Shown here: positions 51,630 to 60,022 of the stretch, piece after piece | Layout: the number at the start of each line of letters is the position of its first letter | Position numbering within the stretch: the stretch's first letter is position 1 | The notes under the pieces: generated by a model | Seen by the model: only the letters and a program-made list of their open reading frames with translations | Told to the model about the DNA's origin: nothing | Databases searched by the model: none | Program-made: the position numbers and the translations under genes | Assembly (NCBI GenBank): GCA_023055355.1 | Contig: JALJCS010000004.1 | Location: forward strand, 32,020,744-32,084,743 | DNA from: Agelaius tricolor | Lineage: Eukaryota; Chordata; Aves; Passeriformes; Icteridae | Length of the DNA: 64,000 nt | Direction: 5' to 3'

Positions 51630-51904
51630 TATGTTTGTAAATAAACTCATTTTATTGAATGGTTTGAAGGGCTGCTTAAAATAAAAACACTTTTCAGTCT
51701 GTACATGCAGTTTCAATTTTAAAAAATTAAATTTGTTTTTCAGAAAACATGCATATTTATGTACATCATTTTGAAATAAAAGAAACCATTACCATTTACT
51801 GCAGAAATTCCTCTTTAAAAATATTTTAAGAGATAATGCAGTCAGGAGCAATTCTGCAGAAAGCAAAGCTTAGGAAGCTTCTCTACTCTGAAGGTAAAGT
51901 TTAT
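51630..51904 (-). other. DMRT2: DMRT2 3' untranslated region
   Basis: AT-rich sequence after the stop. A canonical AATAAA lies on the minus strand at 51656-51651 (TTTATT on plus), followed about 20 bases on by a T/GT-rich stretch, so cleavage near 51630-51640 would give a 3' UTR of about 270 bases. A second AATAAA overlaps the stop codon itself (51905-51900). The chosen end is an inference from the distal hexamer. Confidence 0.6.
51651..51656 (-). terminator. Probable DMRT2 polyadenylation signal (AATAAA)
   Basis: Hexamer AATAAA in the context CAATAAAATGAG, about 250 bases after the stop and followed by GT/T-rich DNA. This is the best-placed polyadenylation signal for the gene. No transcript evidence is available. 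Confidence 0.6.
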
Positions 51905-52962
51905 TCATTCAGAGACATTAGTAACAGCAGAAGAAGGTCGTTTAAGGATGGATTCAACTGAAAATGACAGTGGCTCAGTTGTTGAAAGCTTTGTTGTGGC
52001 CTGTTTGGCCCCAAAGAAGTCTTTTGCACATTTGTCTACAGTAAACTTGTATTTTTGGTTCTCTTTAACGGCACACTCCCTGTATTTCTTAGAAGCATCT
52101 TCAAAAGTCTCCTTCACAAATGACATTCTTAACTCTGTTGTTGGAGTGTCAGGAAATGTCTGATGGAACAGTGACTGAAAAGCACTGTACTTGAGCGGTG
52201 GAGGGGGTTTGGTACTGTTTTTGCTGATCTTGTTTAATGCCTGTTCCTGAGGAGACAGAGAACCCTTATCAGAAATTTGGGAGAAAGTCCTTTTTGGAGG
52301 AGAGAAAGCTGACCTCTCACGAGCTTCCTGATGAAGGCACAGCATTTCATTACGTGACTGCTGAATGTCTCGCGTGTGAGTCAGAACAAATGAATTTTCC
52401 AGTTTTGGAGGCATGATGTCATGCTCAGTGTTTGGACAGTCCTGACTCTGTGAGACCCTGGCATCCCAACCTGCCCCAGGTTTGAGAGCTTGGACAGCAG
52501 TAGCATTTAACAGGCATTGCTGGTAGAGGAGAGCATCACTAATGGGGCCACATTTTGGCCACACTAAGAACCTAGAAGACAGGGGATACTGCCTGTAGGT
52601 AGTAGCTACACTGACATTTGAAGAAATTAGTTCCATGTTGCTAGGTCCTGAATACTGCATCGTTAGATCAAGGCAGGTTGGTAAAAAATTTGAAAATTCC
52701 TTGTTTGGATTATCAACTTGAGTAGTGTTGAAGGCTGTTTTATACGAATTGTATTCAGCTCCACGCACCATACGGTTAGGGAGAAAAAGGGCAGCTGCTT
52801 GTGTAGCTTCCATCATATCTCTCTCTTTATACTCCCTCTCTAGCATAATGTTCTCCAACTCCTTATCAGCAAAAGCCCGTCTCTTTCTCATCCTGTCACT
52901 TACAGGAGGTGGCAAGGGTGAATTCCCTCCCAGGTAAGAGTCTGTTGGAATTGGACGGTAAC
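51905..52962 (-). CDS. DMRT2: DMRT2 last coding exon: DMRT2-specific C-terminal region
   Basis: Starts after a TTGTTTTAG acceptor (AG at 52964-52963) with the second and third bases of the split Gly, then [12 protein letters not shown], and runs 351 codons to TGA at 51907-51905. The open frame appears to start with Met at 52915, but that codon is TTG (Leu) inside the exon. The segment contains the conserved [20 protein letters not shown] region, a block typical of DMRT2 around [14 protein letters not shown], Ser/Pro-rich linkers, [20 protein letters not shown], and the terminal FSVESIL motif (F484-L490). Base composition is ordinary and AT-leaning, unlike the GC-rich first two exons. Confidence 0.95.
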
Positions 52963-55048
52963 CTAAAACAACAAAGCAGCATTAGGAATGAAGCCACACT
53001 AAAGCTGTGTTTGTAAAATAACTCCATGAGCCAGTCCCACCAAGCACCGTGCTTTTGCCACAGACCCTGGTCACCATCAGCTCCTACAGAAGTCACCATG
53101 ACATAGAGGCTTAGTGATCAGGCACATTTAGTTCCTCAGTGAAGATAAGCAAGCCCTGCTTTTTTGACGTGTTTAGCATCCACCAAAGCTAGCTGATTAG
53201 TAGTTCTCTTAAAAAGCAGTTCCAGACAAACAGATTGAGGAGGGAGAAGGAAAAAAAAAAGGCAAAGCCCTACAGTGTATTATGACTTGTATTCCATCCT
53301 GAGGCTTAAGGAGAGAGATAACCATTCACTTTTAACACATATGGAAAGCATTCAAATATTTTATTTCTTATGAACTAGAATTTCAATAAAACGTAGAAAT
53401 TCGGCGTCCAGTGCATTCAATTACCAAGCTACCTGGCTTAATTTAATATAATGGATAGGACACAATCCTGTTTGCTCTACCCAGACAAGTAATTCCACTG
53501 AGTTAATGGATGTATTTACATGAGTCAGGAGAACAGGATTTTACCTGTTTTAACCCCCATTCCTCTCATACACGTTTCCCCTTTTCCAAGGAAGATACCT
53601 ATATCTACAGCTGGTGTCTTTTCTATTTTCTAAAGATGAATCATTATGAACACATTGCTAGAGATGGTAGAAAATCCCAAGGAGAACTAGGAGAAAAGAA
53701 AAAGACAGTTACGATAAATTAGAGGAAAGAATACAGAAGAGTTTTCAAAAAAATGAACTGTAGATGTAAATTAGAGGTTTCTAAAGGGACTAAATATTAA
53801 TTGAGCTTGAACAGACAAAGAAAAGAGCTTTTTATTTCAGAAAAAAAATGGGAAGTACAATGATTTATAGAGATATGGTTTGAAAAGTAATTATACCAAA
53901 CATAGGAATAAATACATACACAATCCCAAATGGGTGTGGGAGAAGAAATACACCCTTTCACTAAAATAACGATTTTTTAAAAGATAATTCTTCCACAGTT
54001 AATATTTTCGACAGCGAAAAAATTAAGCACCTTATTTTGCAGATCTTACTTTTGATAATGTCTCAAATGGAACTGCTGTGTAGGCATTCAGATAAAACGA
54101 AAAAATTAATCTATTTACTCGTTTGCTGATTAAAACACCCGCGAATAAACTACCCTGTGAATAAATTACCCTGCACTGCAAAACGCTGCTGGGTAGCCAT
54201 GTAAAAAGACTGCCAGCTTGTAACAGTAACTCTCAAATTTCAAACTACCGTTGCTAGCATTTCAGGCATTATTTTGGGCGGAGGGGACAAGGATCTGAAA
54301 TTCTGTCGCATCGATTCCAGCCTCGAAGGGCCGGAGCCTCCGTCGCCCGGCGCTGGGAGCGGGCCGCGCTTTAACGCCTGTTTTGGGAAAGGACGCTGCC
54401 GTTCACGCCTTGGACGGGACGTGCGGATCTTCCTGGGGCAGAGCGGGGTTTCCCCCTGCCAGCGGTGCTGCGGGAAGCCGTGGAGGGACAGGGGATGCTC
54501 TTACCTTCCAGGATGCTCTTGGCCAAGAGGCTGGGCGTTCGGACGTGCCTCTGGTAGACGGCTTTGCGCTCCAGACTTGCCTGCTTCCCCGTCAGCCCCT
54601 TCTTGTCCTAAGGGAGCAATCGGACGGATGGCTCCGTCAGACCGGGGCCGCCCGTCCCGTCCCGTCCCGTCCCTTCCCGCCGCGTCCCGTGTCCCCTCAC
54701 CTCGGTGGCCTGCTGCCGTCGGAGCGCCACCTGGGCGGCCATGACGCGCTGCCGCTCCACCACCAGCAGGCAATTGGCGCACTGGCAGTCGCGCCAGCGG
54801 CAGAACCGCTTGTGTCCCTTCAGGCACGACACCACGCCGTGGTTGCGGCACCGGGCGCACTTGGGCGTGCGGCTCAGCTTCCGCGGTTCGCCACGCCGCG
54901 GACCCGCCGCCGCCTCCTCGCCTTCCTCCTCCTCCTCCTCCTCTCCCTCCTCCGGGCCGGTGCTGCCGCGCGGAGCGCCGGGTGCCTCGTCCGGCTCCCC
55001 TTCCAGGCTCTCCACGTCGATCTCCCAGTCCGCGCGTTCCTCTGCCAT
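51905..55048 (-). CDS. DMRT2: DMRT2, doublesex/mab-3-related transcription factor 2 (three coding exons)
   Basis: Seen: the coding sequence joins 55048-54701, 54607-54505 and 52962-51905 on the minus strand with GT/AG at both introns, giving 502 residues and a TGA stop. The N-terminus has the [10 protein letters not shown] motif typical of vertebrate DMRT2, then a Glu-rich run (about residues 33-46) and the DM domain (about 60-110). Zinc ligands are all present: C64, C67, H79, C83 for one site and H70, C88, C90, C93 for the other. After the domain come the conserved stretches [14 protein letters not shown] and [19 protein letters not shown], and a C-terminal half ending in [10 protein letters not shown]. 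Known of the family: a nuclear minor-groove DNA-binding factor needed for somite and dermomyotome patterning and Myf5 activation. The start ATG has G at -3 and G at +4. The protein is somewhat shorter than mammalian DMRT2 (about 560 residues), mainly in the acidic N-terminus. The gene looks intact. Identity is near certain; the exact start is likely. Confidence 0.96.
52963..54504 (-). other. DMRT2: DMRT2 second intron in the coding region
   Basis: 1542 bases between the GTAAGAG donor and TTTTAG acceptor. The part near the donor (54260-54504) belongs to the CpG island; the rest is AT-rich, unique-looking DNA. No repeat family or extra exon was recognised. Confidence 0.85.
54505..54607 (-). CDS. 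DMRT2: DMRT2 second coding exon (103 bases)
   Basis: Begins at GACAAGAAG after a CCCTTAG acceptor (AG at 54609-54608) and ends at a GGAAG|GTAAGAG donor (GT at 54504-54503), leaving phase 1. It encodes [20 protein letters not shown] followed by [14 protein letters not shown], a segment conserved in vertebrate DMRT2 just after the DM domain. A Gly codon is split across the next intron. The exon is too short and too spliced to show up as an open frame by itself; it was found by matching the family sequence and the splice sites. Confidence 0.93.
54608..54700 (-). other. DMRT2: Short 93-base DMRT2 intron with (GGGAC)n repeat
   Basis: Bounded by GTGAGG and CCCTTAG, 93 bases long, close to the minimum for vertebrate splicing. 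On the sense strand it contains several tandem GGGAC units (plus-strand CCCGT/TCCCG repeats at about 54649-54690), which makes it very G-rich. It separates the DM-domain exon from the 103-base exon. The next intron (54504-52963) is 1542 bases and contains nothing recognisable. Confidence 0.9.
54701..55048 (-). CDS. DMRT2: DMRT2 first coding exon: acidic N-terminus and DM domain
   Basis: Encodes residues 1-116 and ends in phase 0 after ATE at a GAG|GTGAGG donor (GT at 54700-54699). The whole intertwined CCHC/HCCC zinc module and the basic recognition helix ([16 protein letters not shown]) lie in this single exon. The Glu-rich run is encoded by a CTC-type trinucleotide repeat on the plus strand (about 54916-54950), a site likely to vary in length. 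GC content is very high because the exon lies inside a CpG island, and long open frames on the opposite strand here are composition shadows. Confidence 0.95.
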
Positions 55049-55066
55049 AGCTCCTCGGCGGCGCAG

Positions 55067-55068
55067 CT
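55067..55068 (-). other. Splice acceptor 18 bases before the DMRT2 start codon
   Basis: The minus strand reads CCCCTCTCTTGTAG followed by CTGCGCCGCC and then ATGG. The pyrimidine tract plus TAG is a good acceptor, showing that the coding exon is probably not the first exon. Confidence 0.7.
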
Positions 55069-55218
55069 ACAAGAGAGGGGTCAGGCCTCCGGCCCCGCGG
55101 TGGAACGGCAGCCGGAGCACGCCCGGCTTCCGAGGTGCCCGCCTGCAGCCCCGCCGAGATGCGCCCCCGTCGGGAAGTCACGGCAGAGCCAGCCTGGGAT
55201 GTGATCTTTCCCCTTACC

Positions 55219-55635
55219 GTCAGCTCCGGTCTCCTGCGCACGACCCGCGCGGGGCTCAGTTTAGCCACGACGAACGCCTCCCTCTGTCCCTCCCTCCCTC
55301 CCTCCTGGCGCGGCTTGCGGAGAGCTGTGGTAGCCCGCCGCAGGCAGGAGCGCGTCGCCTGCAGCCAAGGATGCAGGAGGAACCTTCCCAGGGCAATGCC
55401 CCGCGCTGCAGCGCTACGGCTCTGTCCGGCCTCGACAGGGTCCTGCTGATTACAGGATCCCGAGAATCCTCCTGCCAGCTGCGTTCAGACTTGGGAGACA
55501 GGCAGAGGACCGCTGGACTTCACACATCGCAAAGGTAGTATGAACTCCTAGAGCTCTCTGCGGAAGCTGCATCTTCCGACCCCCAAGAGCTCCCACACGA
55601 CCTCCCTGCCCTTGCTTCTGCACCCTGCACTTACC
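55219..55635 (-). other. Candidate 5' non-coding exon region of DMRT2
   Basis: A strong acceptor (CCCCTCTCTTGTAG, AG at 55068-55067) lies 18 bases upstream of the DMRT2 ATG, so an upstream non-coding exon is expected. Two donors fit: CTTTG|GTAAGT with GT at 55634-55633, and GACG|GTAAGG with GT at 55217-55216. The first has the better match to GTAAGT and is closer to the CCAAT boxes. The second would splice an exon rising from about 55218. Alternative first exons are possible. This is inference from splice-site and promoter signals only. Confidence 0.45.
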
Positions 55636-55862
55636 AAAGGCAGGTGGTGCAGGAAGAACGCGTCCCTCAGCTCCTCACGGTTCTCAAGGGCCGCTGCCCC
55701 AGACCAGTCGAGACAAGGAACTCCCGATCCCAGCACCTGGGGCTTAAGGCTCCCCGACAGCAGGGACGTTGCGCCGTCGGGGCGATGCCTGCGGTGCGGC
55801 GCGGCTCTGCGGTGCGGTGCGGTGCGTGGCTGTGGGTGCGCCCTGGCCGCGCCGGGCCCGAG

Positions 55863-56045
55863 GATGGCACCGAGATAAACCTGCCGGGGCCGGGGCCGGG
55901 GATGGCACCGAGACAAACTTGCCGGGGCCGGGCCCGGGGATGGCACCGAGATAAGCGTGCCGGGGCCGGGGATGGCACCGAGCTGAGTCGGCCGAGGATG
56001 GCACCGAGCTGAGGCCGCCGCTCCGGGGATGGCACCGAGCTGAGG
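55863..56045. repeat. Irregular minisatellite in the DMRT2 promoter or leader
   Basis: Six copies of the core GATGGCACCGAG start at 55863, 55901, 55939, 55971, 55997 and 56028, so unit length varies (38, 38, 32, 26, 31 bases). The first spacers contain GGGGCC repeats. The units differ by small substitutions and deletions, as expected of an old, decaying tandem array. It probably lies in or next to the transcribed 5' leader of DMRT2. Confidence 0.85.
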
Positions 56046-56100
56046 CCGCCGGGCCGCGCCCGCGCCGATATCAGCGCCCGCCGCGCCGCCCGCGCCGCCC

Positions 56101-56160
56101 ATTGGGCGCCCGCCCGCAGCCGCCGCCCCGATTGGCTGGCGCGGCCGCAGCCCCGCCCCC
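56101..56160 (-). promoter_or_regulatory. Paired CCAAT boxes and GC box, probable DMRT2 core promoter
   Basis: ATTGG on the plus strand at 56101-56105 and 56131-56135 reads CCAAT on the minus strand, and CCCCGCCCCC at 56151-56160 is an Sp1-type GC box. The order GC box, CCAAT, CCAAT in the minus direction, with the two CCAAT boxes 30 bases apart, matches TATA-less NF-Y/Sp1 promoters. Transcription would then start roughly 60-100 bases further on, near 56000-56040, at the edge of the minisatellite. The start site is inferred. Confidence 0.5.
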
Positions 56161-57059
56161 GCCGTGCCCGCCGCCCGCTCGTGGGTGCGGGCGGGCGCGG
56201 AGCGAAGCGGGAGGGATGAGGGCGGTGAGTGGCGAGCTTTCGTTGCGGGGTGGAAAAGGAGTGCGAGAGGAAAGGAAGGGAGAAAAGACCCCAGCGCTCG
56301 TGATGGTGACAGCTAAGAAACCCGCTTGGCAGGCGAGCGGCGTCCCTCTACCCGAGGAGCGGGTCGGGGGCGAGGGTTTAAAAGGCTCAAACAGCCGCCG
56401 CTTTTTTCGTTTGCAGTCGTTCCCGTTGCTTGACCCGCTAGTGAAAGGTACGCATGGCAATGGTCTTTTTTCCAAGTCTGAAAATGGGGCAGGATCCTTT
56501 CCCTTCGGGAATTAAGGCGAGGAAAATTACTCTATTTTCTACCGCTCTCTCCCTTCAGAAGGAACGTTTTCCACCGACCACTAAGGTTCTTCTCCTAAAT
56601 ATCTTTATTTCCCATAAGTAACTTTATTCTCGCCCTCCCTAACGGAGGCTGATCTTTGGGAACTGGGTAATGTCCTTTGTCTCCCCAATCAGAGAGCGAT
56701 CGAAATTGTGACCCACAAAATCTCAGTCGCGAAGCGGGGAGGCTAGAGCTCCGTGCTTCCGCCAATGAAAACGGGAATTCCCAAGAGGCAGAAATGGACA
56801 GAATACACCTCGGTCGCGTTCAGCACCGGGCAGGCGAAATACTGGGGTTTTTTTAAATTAAACGGATTTTGCCAAGGAAGAAAAATAATAAAGGTATGCG
56901 GGAGAACATTAGTTTCCCACTGGTGTGTACTGATCGAAATCTAACTATACGCAGAACACATAGCCGAAACTAGTTTCCTAAAAAGGGAAAATATTTTGCT
57001 CTTTCCCTGAGAAGGGCATGTGTGTAATAAATACTGACAGTATTCATGTATATAATAAA

Positions 57060-58750
57060 CACGGGCATCTACTCACGGTAAGCACACGGACCTGCTGCCG
57101 GCCACGGGTTCGGCACGGACAAACCCTGCCCTTGCAGGCCGGCGGGACAAAGGCCACCGGACGAGTGGCGCAGGCGGGCAGCTCGGGCGGGCAGCTGCGT
57201 GAGCCGCGCCCGGAGCTCCGCTGCCGCCCGGACAGGGCACCAAGCCTTCGCTTCGCTCCGCGGGCTGCGGGCACCCGCCAGGAAGGAGGCAGGGTTTGTT
57301 CCCGTGGAGGTTTGTCCTCCCCGGGCGGCACCGTCGGGAGAGCGGGGAGAAGGAAGCGCATCCCCCGACGGCAGGTATTATTCATCTCAAAAGAAAGCCC
57401 GGCTACTGTTTGACTTACAAGCATGACTAAAAGGCAAATACCCAAGGAATTCCACTTTCCCCCTTGGGGTCCCTCTTAAAAGGCACAAGCATGACAAAGG
57501 ACCTGCTAGGTTAGGAAACAGAAGTCGCCTTTGTCTGTAAACCGACACCAAATTACAAAGTACGATTCTGCGGTCCGCTGGAGTAAATTACAAAACAGTT
57601 CGCCTCCTGTTTACTTTATCCACAGGGAGCTGTGAAACCCAGCCACGATTTTAAACCGTGTTTGTATAACTTTCTTCTGCTCCTGTTGTTTGCGCTCGGC
57701 TCCGCAGCACTTTTGAGCTCCCCTCCAGCCACTCCTCTCTCTCCCGTCTGGAAGAAGAGGCGTCTCTGCCGTCCTCCGGCGGGTCGCACCCGCGGGAGAA
57801 GGCGGAAAGCGACCTAAGGCACTGCCTCTCCTACTCAGTCCTCCGATTTGGCCCGTGCTGTCAGCCGTGCCCGCTGTGAGCTGACATGGGCAGACGCGGC
57901 GCCGTGCCGTGCTGGGAAAGGTGCAGATTTCCGCGCCACGGGAGCCTTTGAAGCCCGCGATGGGCAGCCGTGCATCTACCTGCCCCGCACAGCCTTCCCA
58001 GCACAATCCCCGCCGCTGCGCCAGCCCCGGTGCCTGCGGGGCCCGGGGCCGAGACGCGCGGCCAGGGCTGCTCCGTGCCTTGCCGGGGGGCCCCCCGGGG
58101 GCCGCGGGCCGTGCCGGACGCCGACGGCGGCCGGGGATGGGTCCTCAGGCTGTGCCCCTTGCGGCAGCGCCCTTTCCCGAGGGGCGGAGGAGCAGCCCCG
58201 GGGCGCTGCACACCCGCCCCGCCCGAGGGCCCGCGGCCCCGGAGCGCCCAGCGCTCGGTCCTGCTTTGCATCACGGCTCTGCGGGCAGGTGCAGGTGCAA
58301 GTGCCGCAGTCCCCCGCGCCTGGCCCCCCCAGCCCTCCCTTCCCCCGGGGAAATTTATTAGCGAGGTTAGGGCAGGCTAACCAAACGGCAACTCCGGGCG
58401 CAATTTCCCCGGAAGAATGCTTTGATCCTGCCCTCTCTCCGCGCCGTCGAGGGCAGATTGCAATGACAAACGCGGGCGATCCCAGCCGCTTGTTAGGTCA
58501 GAGATGTTACCGTTTAATCTGAAACAAACTGCCCCTGCCCGCGCCCCGCCCGCCCGCCCCTTCCTCGCCCTCTCCGGGTCCCGGTGCGCGGGCGGCGCTC
58601 CCGCCGTGCCTGCTCAGGCCGCGCCCCGAGCCAGCCCAGAACCGGCCCGGACCCGAGGCGTTCTCCGCCGCGAGTTACCGTGTACTTGCTACAGCGAAGA
58701 TGCTGACATTTCGCGGGTGATCTCAAATGCGGGAAGTAGGGGAATGGCAT
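57060..58750. promoter_or_regulatory. Second CpG island upstream of DMRT2
   Basis: A second GC- and CpG-rich block, separated from the promoter island by about 600 bases of AT-richer DNA. The open frames inside it on both strands match nothing I recognise and look like composition effects. It contains the GC-only palindrome CCGGGGGGCCCCCCGG (58083-58098). It may be an alternative DMRT2 promoter, a regulatory island of the DMRT3-DMRT2 interval or a non-coding RNA promoter. Function is unknown. Confidence 0.6.
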
Positions 58751-58990
58751 AGGGAAGAATATTTTTTAAAAAACCAAACCCACAAAGATATCACCTTTTC
58801 CCGTTTTATCTAATCAGTACAAACAGCCAATTTTTTCAGGTTTTTTTTTTTTCATTAAAATGTGGGTTTTATATATATGTATATAAGACTCAATCTGTCT
58901 CTTGTAAATAGCATTTAAGCAAACCCTATCACTAAAATAAACCTAGATTTTTAGATTTTAATATTTTCATTCATGACACATACCTTTCTA

Positions 58991-59041
58991 AACTGATTGT
59001 ACGTTTTAAATAAGTTTAACTGATTGAACGTTTTAAATAAG
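58991..59041. repeat. 27-base tandem duplication, two copies
   Basis: AACTGATTGTACGTTTTAAA followed by TAAGTTT (58991-59017) is repeated at 59018 with one substitution (GTACG to GAACG) before diverging. It lies just outside the second CpG island. Confidence 0.9.
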
Positions 59042-59256
59042 CAAGTTTTTCAGTTTGGATTTGGGTTTTATGGGGCTTTGTGTGTTTTTTGTTCTGTTTT
59101 AAATGACCATTTAATTTCTGCCTAACAGATGTGTAGGTACAGAGTCAGAGGAGGGATTTCCTGTTATTCCGACATGCCGTTCAAATAAATATAATAAACA
59201 CATATTATAAGGAGGTAAGAAATGTTGAGGTAATTTATTCACTTTAGCATGATATG

Positions 59257-59652
59257 TATGATGGTGTTCACACGGGTTCTTTCTTGGATGAGGGAAGAGA
59301 CGGAAATGTTGACTCTATGTTTAGAAGGCTTGATTTATTATTTTATGATATATATATTACATTATAACTGTACTAAAAAGAATAGAAGGAAAGGTTTCCT
59401 CTCAGAAGGCTAGCTAAGAATAGAAAGGAATGAAAAACAAAGGTCTGTGGCTCGGACAGAGAGAGAGAGCCAGCTCTGCCGTGAGTGGTCGCTAAATCTA
59501 AACATCTACATAAGACCAATCATAGATCTACCTGTTGCATTCCACAGCAGTAGATATCCATTGTTTACATTTACATTTTGTTTCTGAGGCCTCAGCTTCT
59601 CAGAAGAGAAAAAATCCTAAGAAAGGATTTTCACAAAAAGATGTCTACGACA
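59257..59652 (-). mobile_element. Solo LTR with 6-base target duplication
   Basis: A 396-base element flanked by a perfect 6-base duplication GATATG (59251-59256 and 59653-59658). On the minus strand it begins TGTCGTAGACATC and carries AATAAA (59339-59334) in AATAAATCAAGCC, with the end region ...GTGAACACCATCATA. It closely resembles an LTR abundant in songbird genomes. Six-base duplications are typical of class II (ERVK-like) elements. It lies about 3 kb upstream of the DMRT2 promoter. Confidence 0.88.
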
Positions 59653-60014
59653 GATATGGAAGAAAATTTTATTGAATGTGACAGTAATATCTCTGCCTTT
59701 GTAAGAATGTTTGCTTTGGCAAGGTGGGCAAGGGTTAGCCTTTTTATAGGAAGACTTGCTTAACGTACCAGGATAATCTTCTGTCCTACTAAACTGGAAT
59801 GATTTCAAAAGCAGCGCAGGTGAACAGAGCAGAACTGCCACTTCTGACACAGCTAGTCAAAGTCTGACAGGCAGTCCAGAGTCTTCAACGGGAGGATTCA
59901 CACGGACACAGAGAGCTTTGGACTCAGCACGGGGTGCAGCAGCGTTTCCCATTTACAATCCTTCTCACCCCAGCAGCTGAAGGGATGAGCTCCCATGAAG
60001 GGAGAGGAATAAAC

Positions 60015-60022
60015 TATAAAAG
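60015..60022 (+). promoter_or_regulatory. Consensus TATA box, unassigned
   Basis: AACTATAAAAGCAGGG contains a perfect TATAAAAG. A GAGGAATAAA hexamer lies just before it, and a moderately GC-rich 250-base stretch follows. It may be part of an unrecognised LTR or a promoter of an unknown transcript, or chance. Confidence 0.3.

Larger units (their letters stand above)
54260..56420. promoter_or_regulatory. CpG island covering DMRT2 first exons and promoter
   Basis: GC content and CpG density rise abruptly at about 54260 and fall at about 56420, within an otherwise AT-leaning region. The island includes the first two coding exons, the expected 5' non-coding exon and upstream CCAAT and GC boxes. 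Such islands are typical of developmental transcription-factor promoters. Long open frames on both strands inside it are composition artefacts. Confidence 0.85.

Noticed and set aside
54383..55538. Long plus-strand open frames of 273 and 277 codons opposite DMRT2
   Set aside because: They are antisense to the DM-domain exon and CpG island. Their Arg/Ala/Pro/Ser-rich content is what GC-rich DNA yields in any frame, and no domain is visible.
55548..56102. 184-codon minus-strand frame made of Gly/Ala/Pro and repeated motifs
   Set aside because: The repeats translate the minisatellite, the start codon overlaps a CCAAT box, and a good splice donor lies inside. More likely promoter and 5' leader.
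56102..56515. 137-codon plus-strand frame next to the DMRT2 promoter
   Set aside because: The first part is proline/alanine from GC-rich DNA and a strong splice donor interrupts it. No recognisable protein.
57848..58522. 224-codon plus-strand frame in the second CpG island
   Set aside because: Low-complexity Ala/Pro/Arg/Gly composition, equally long frames in other phases, no family resemblance.
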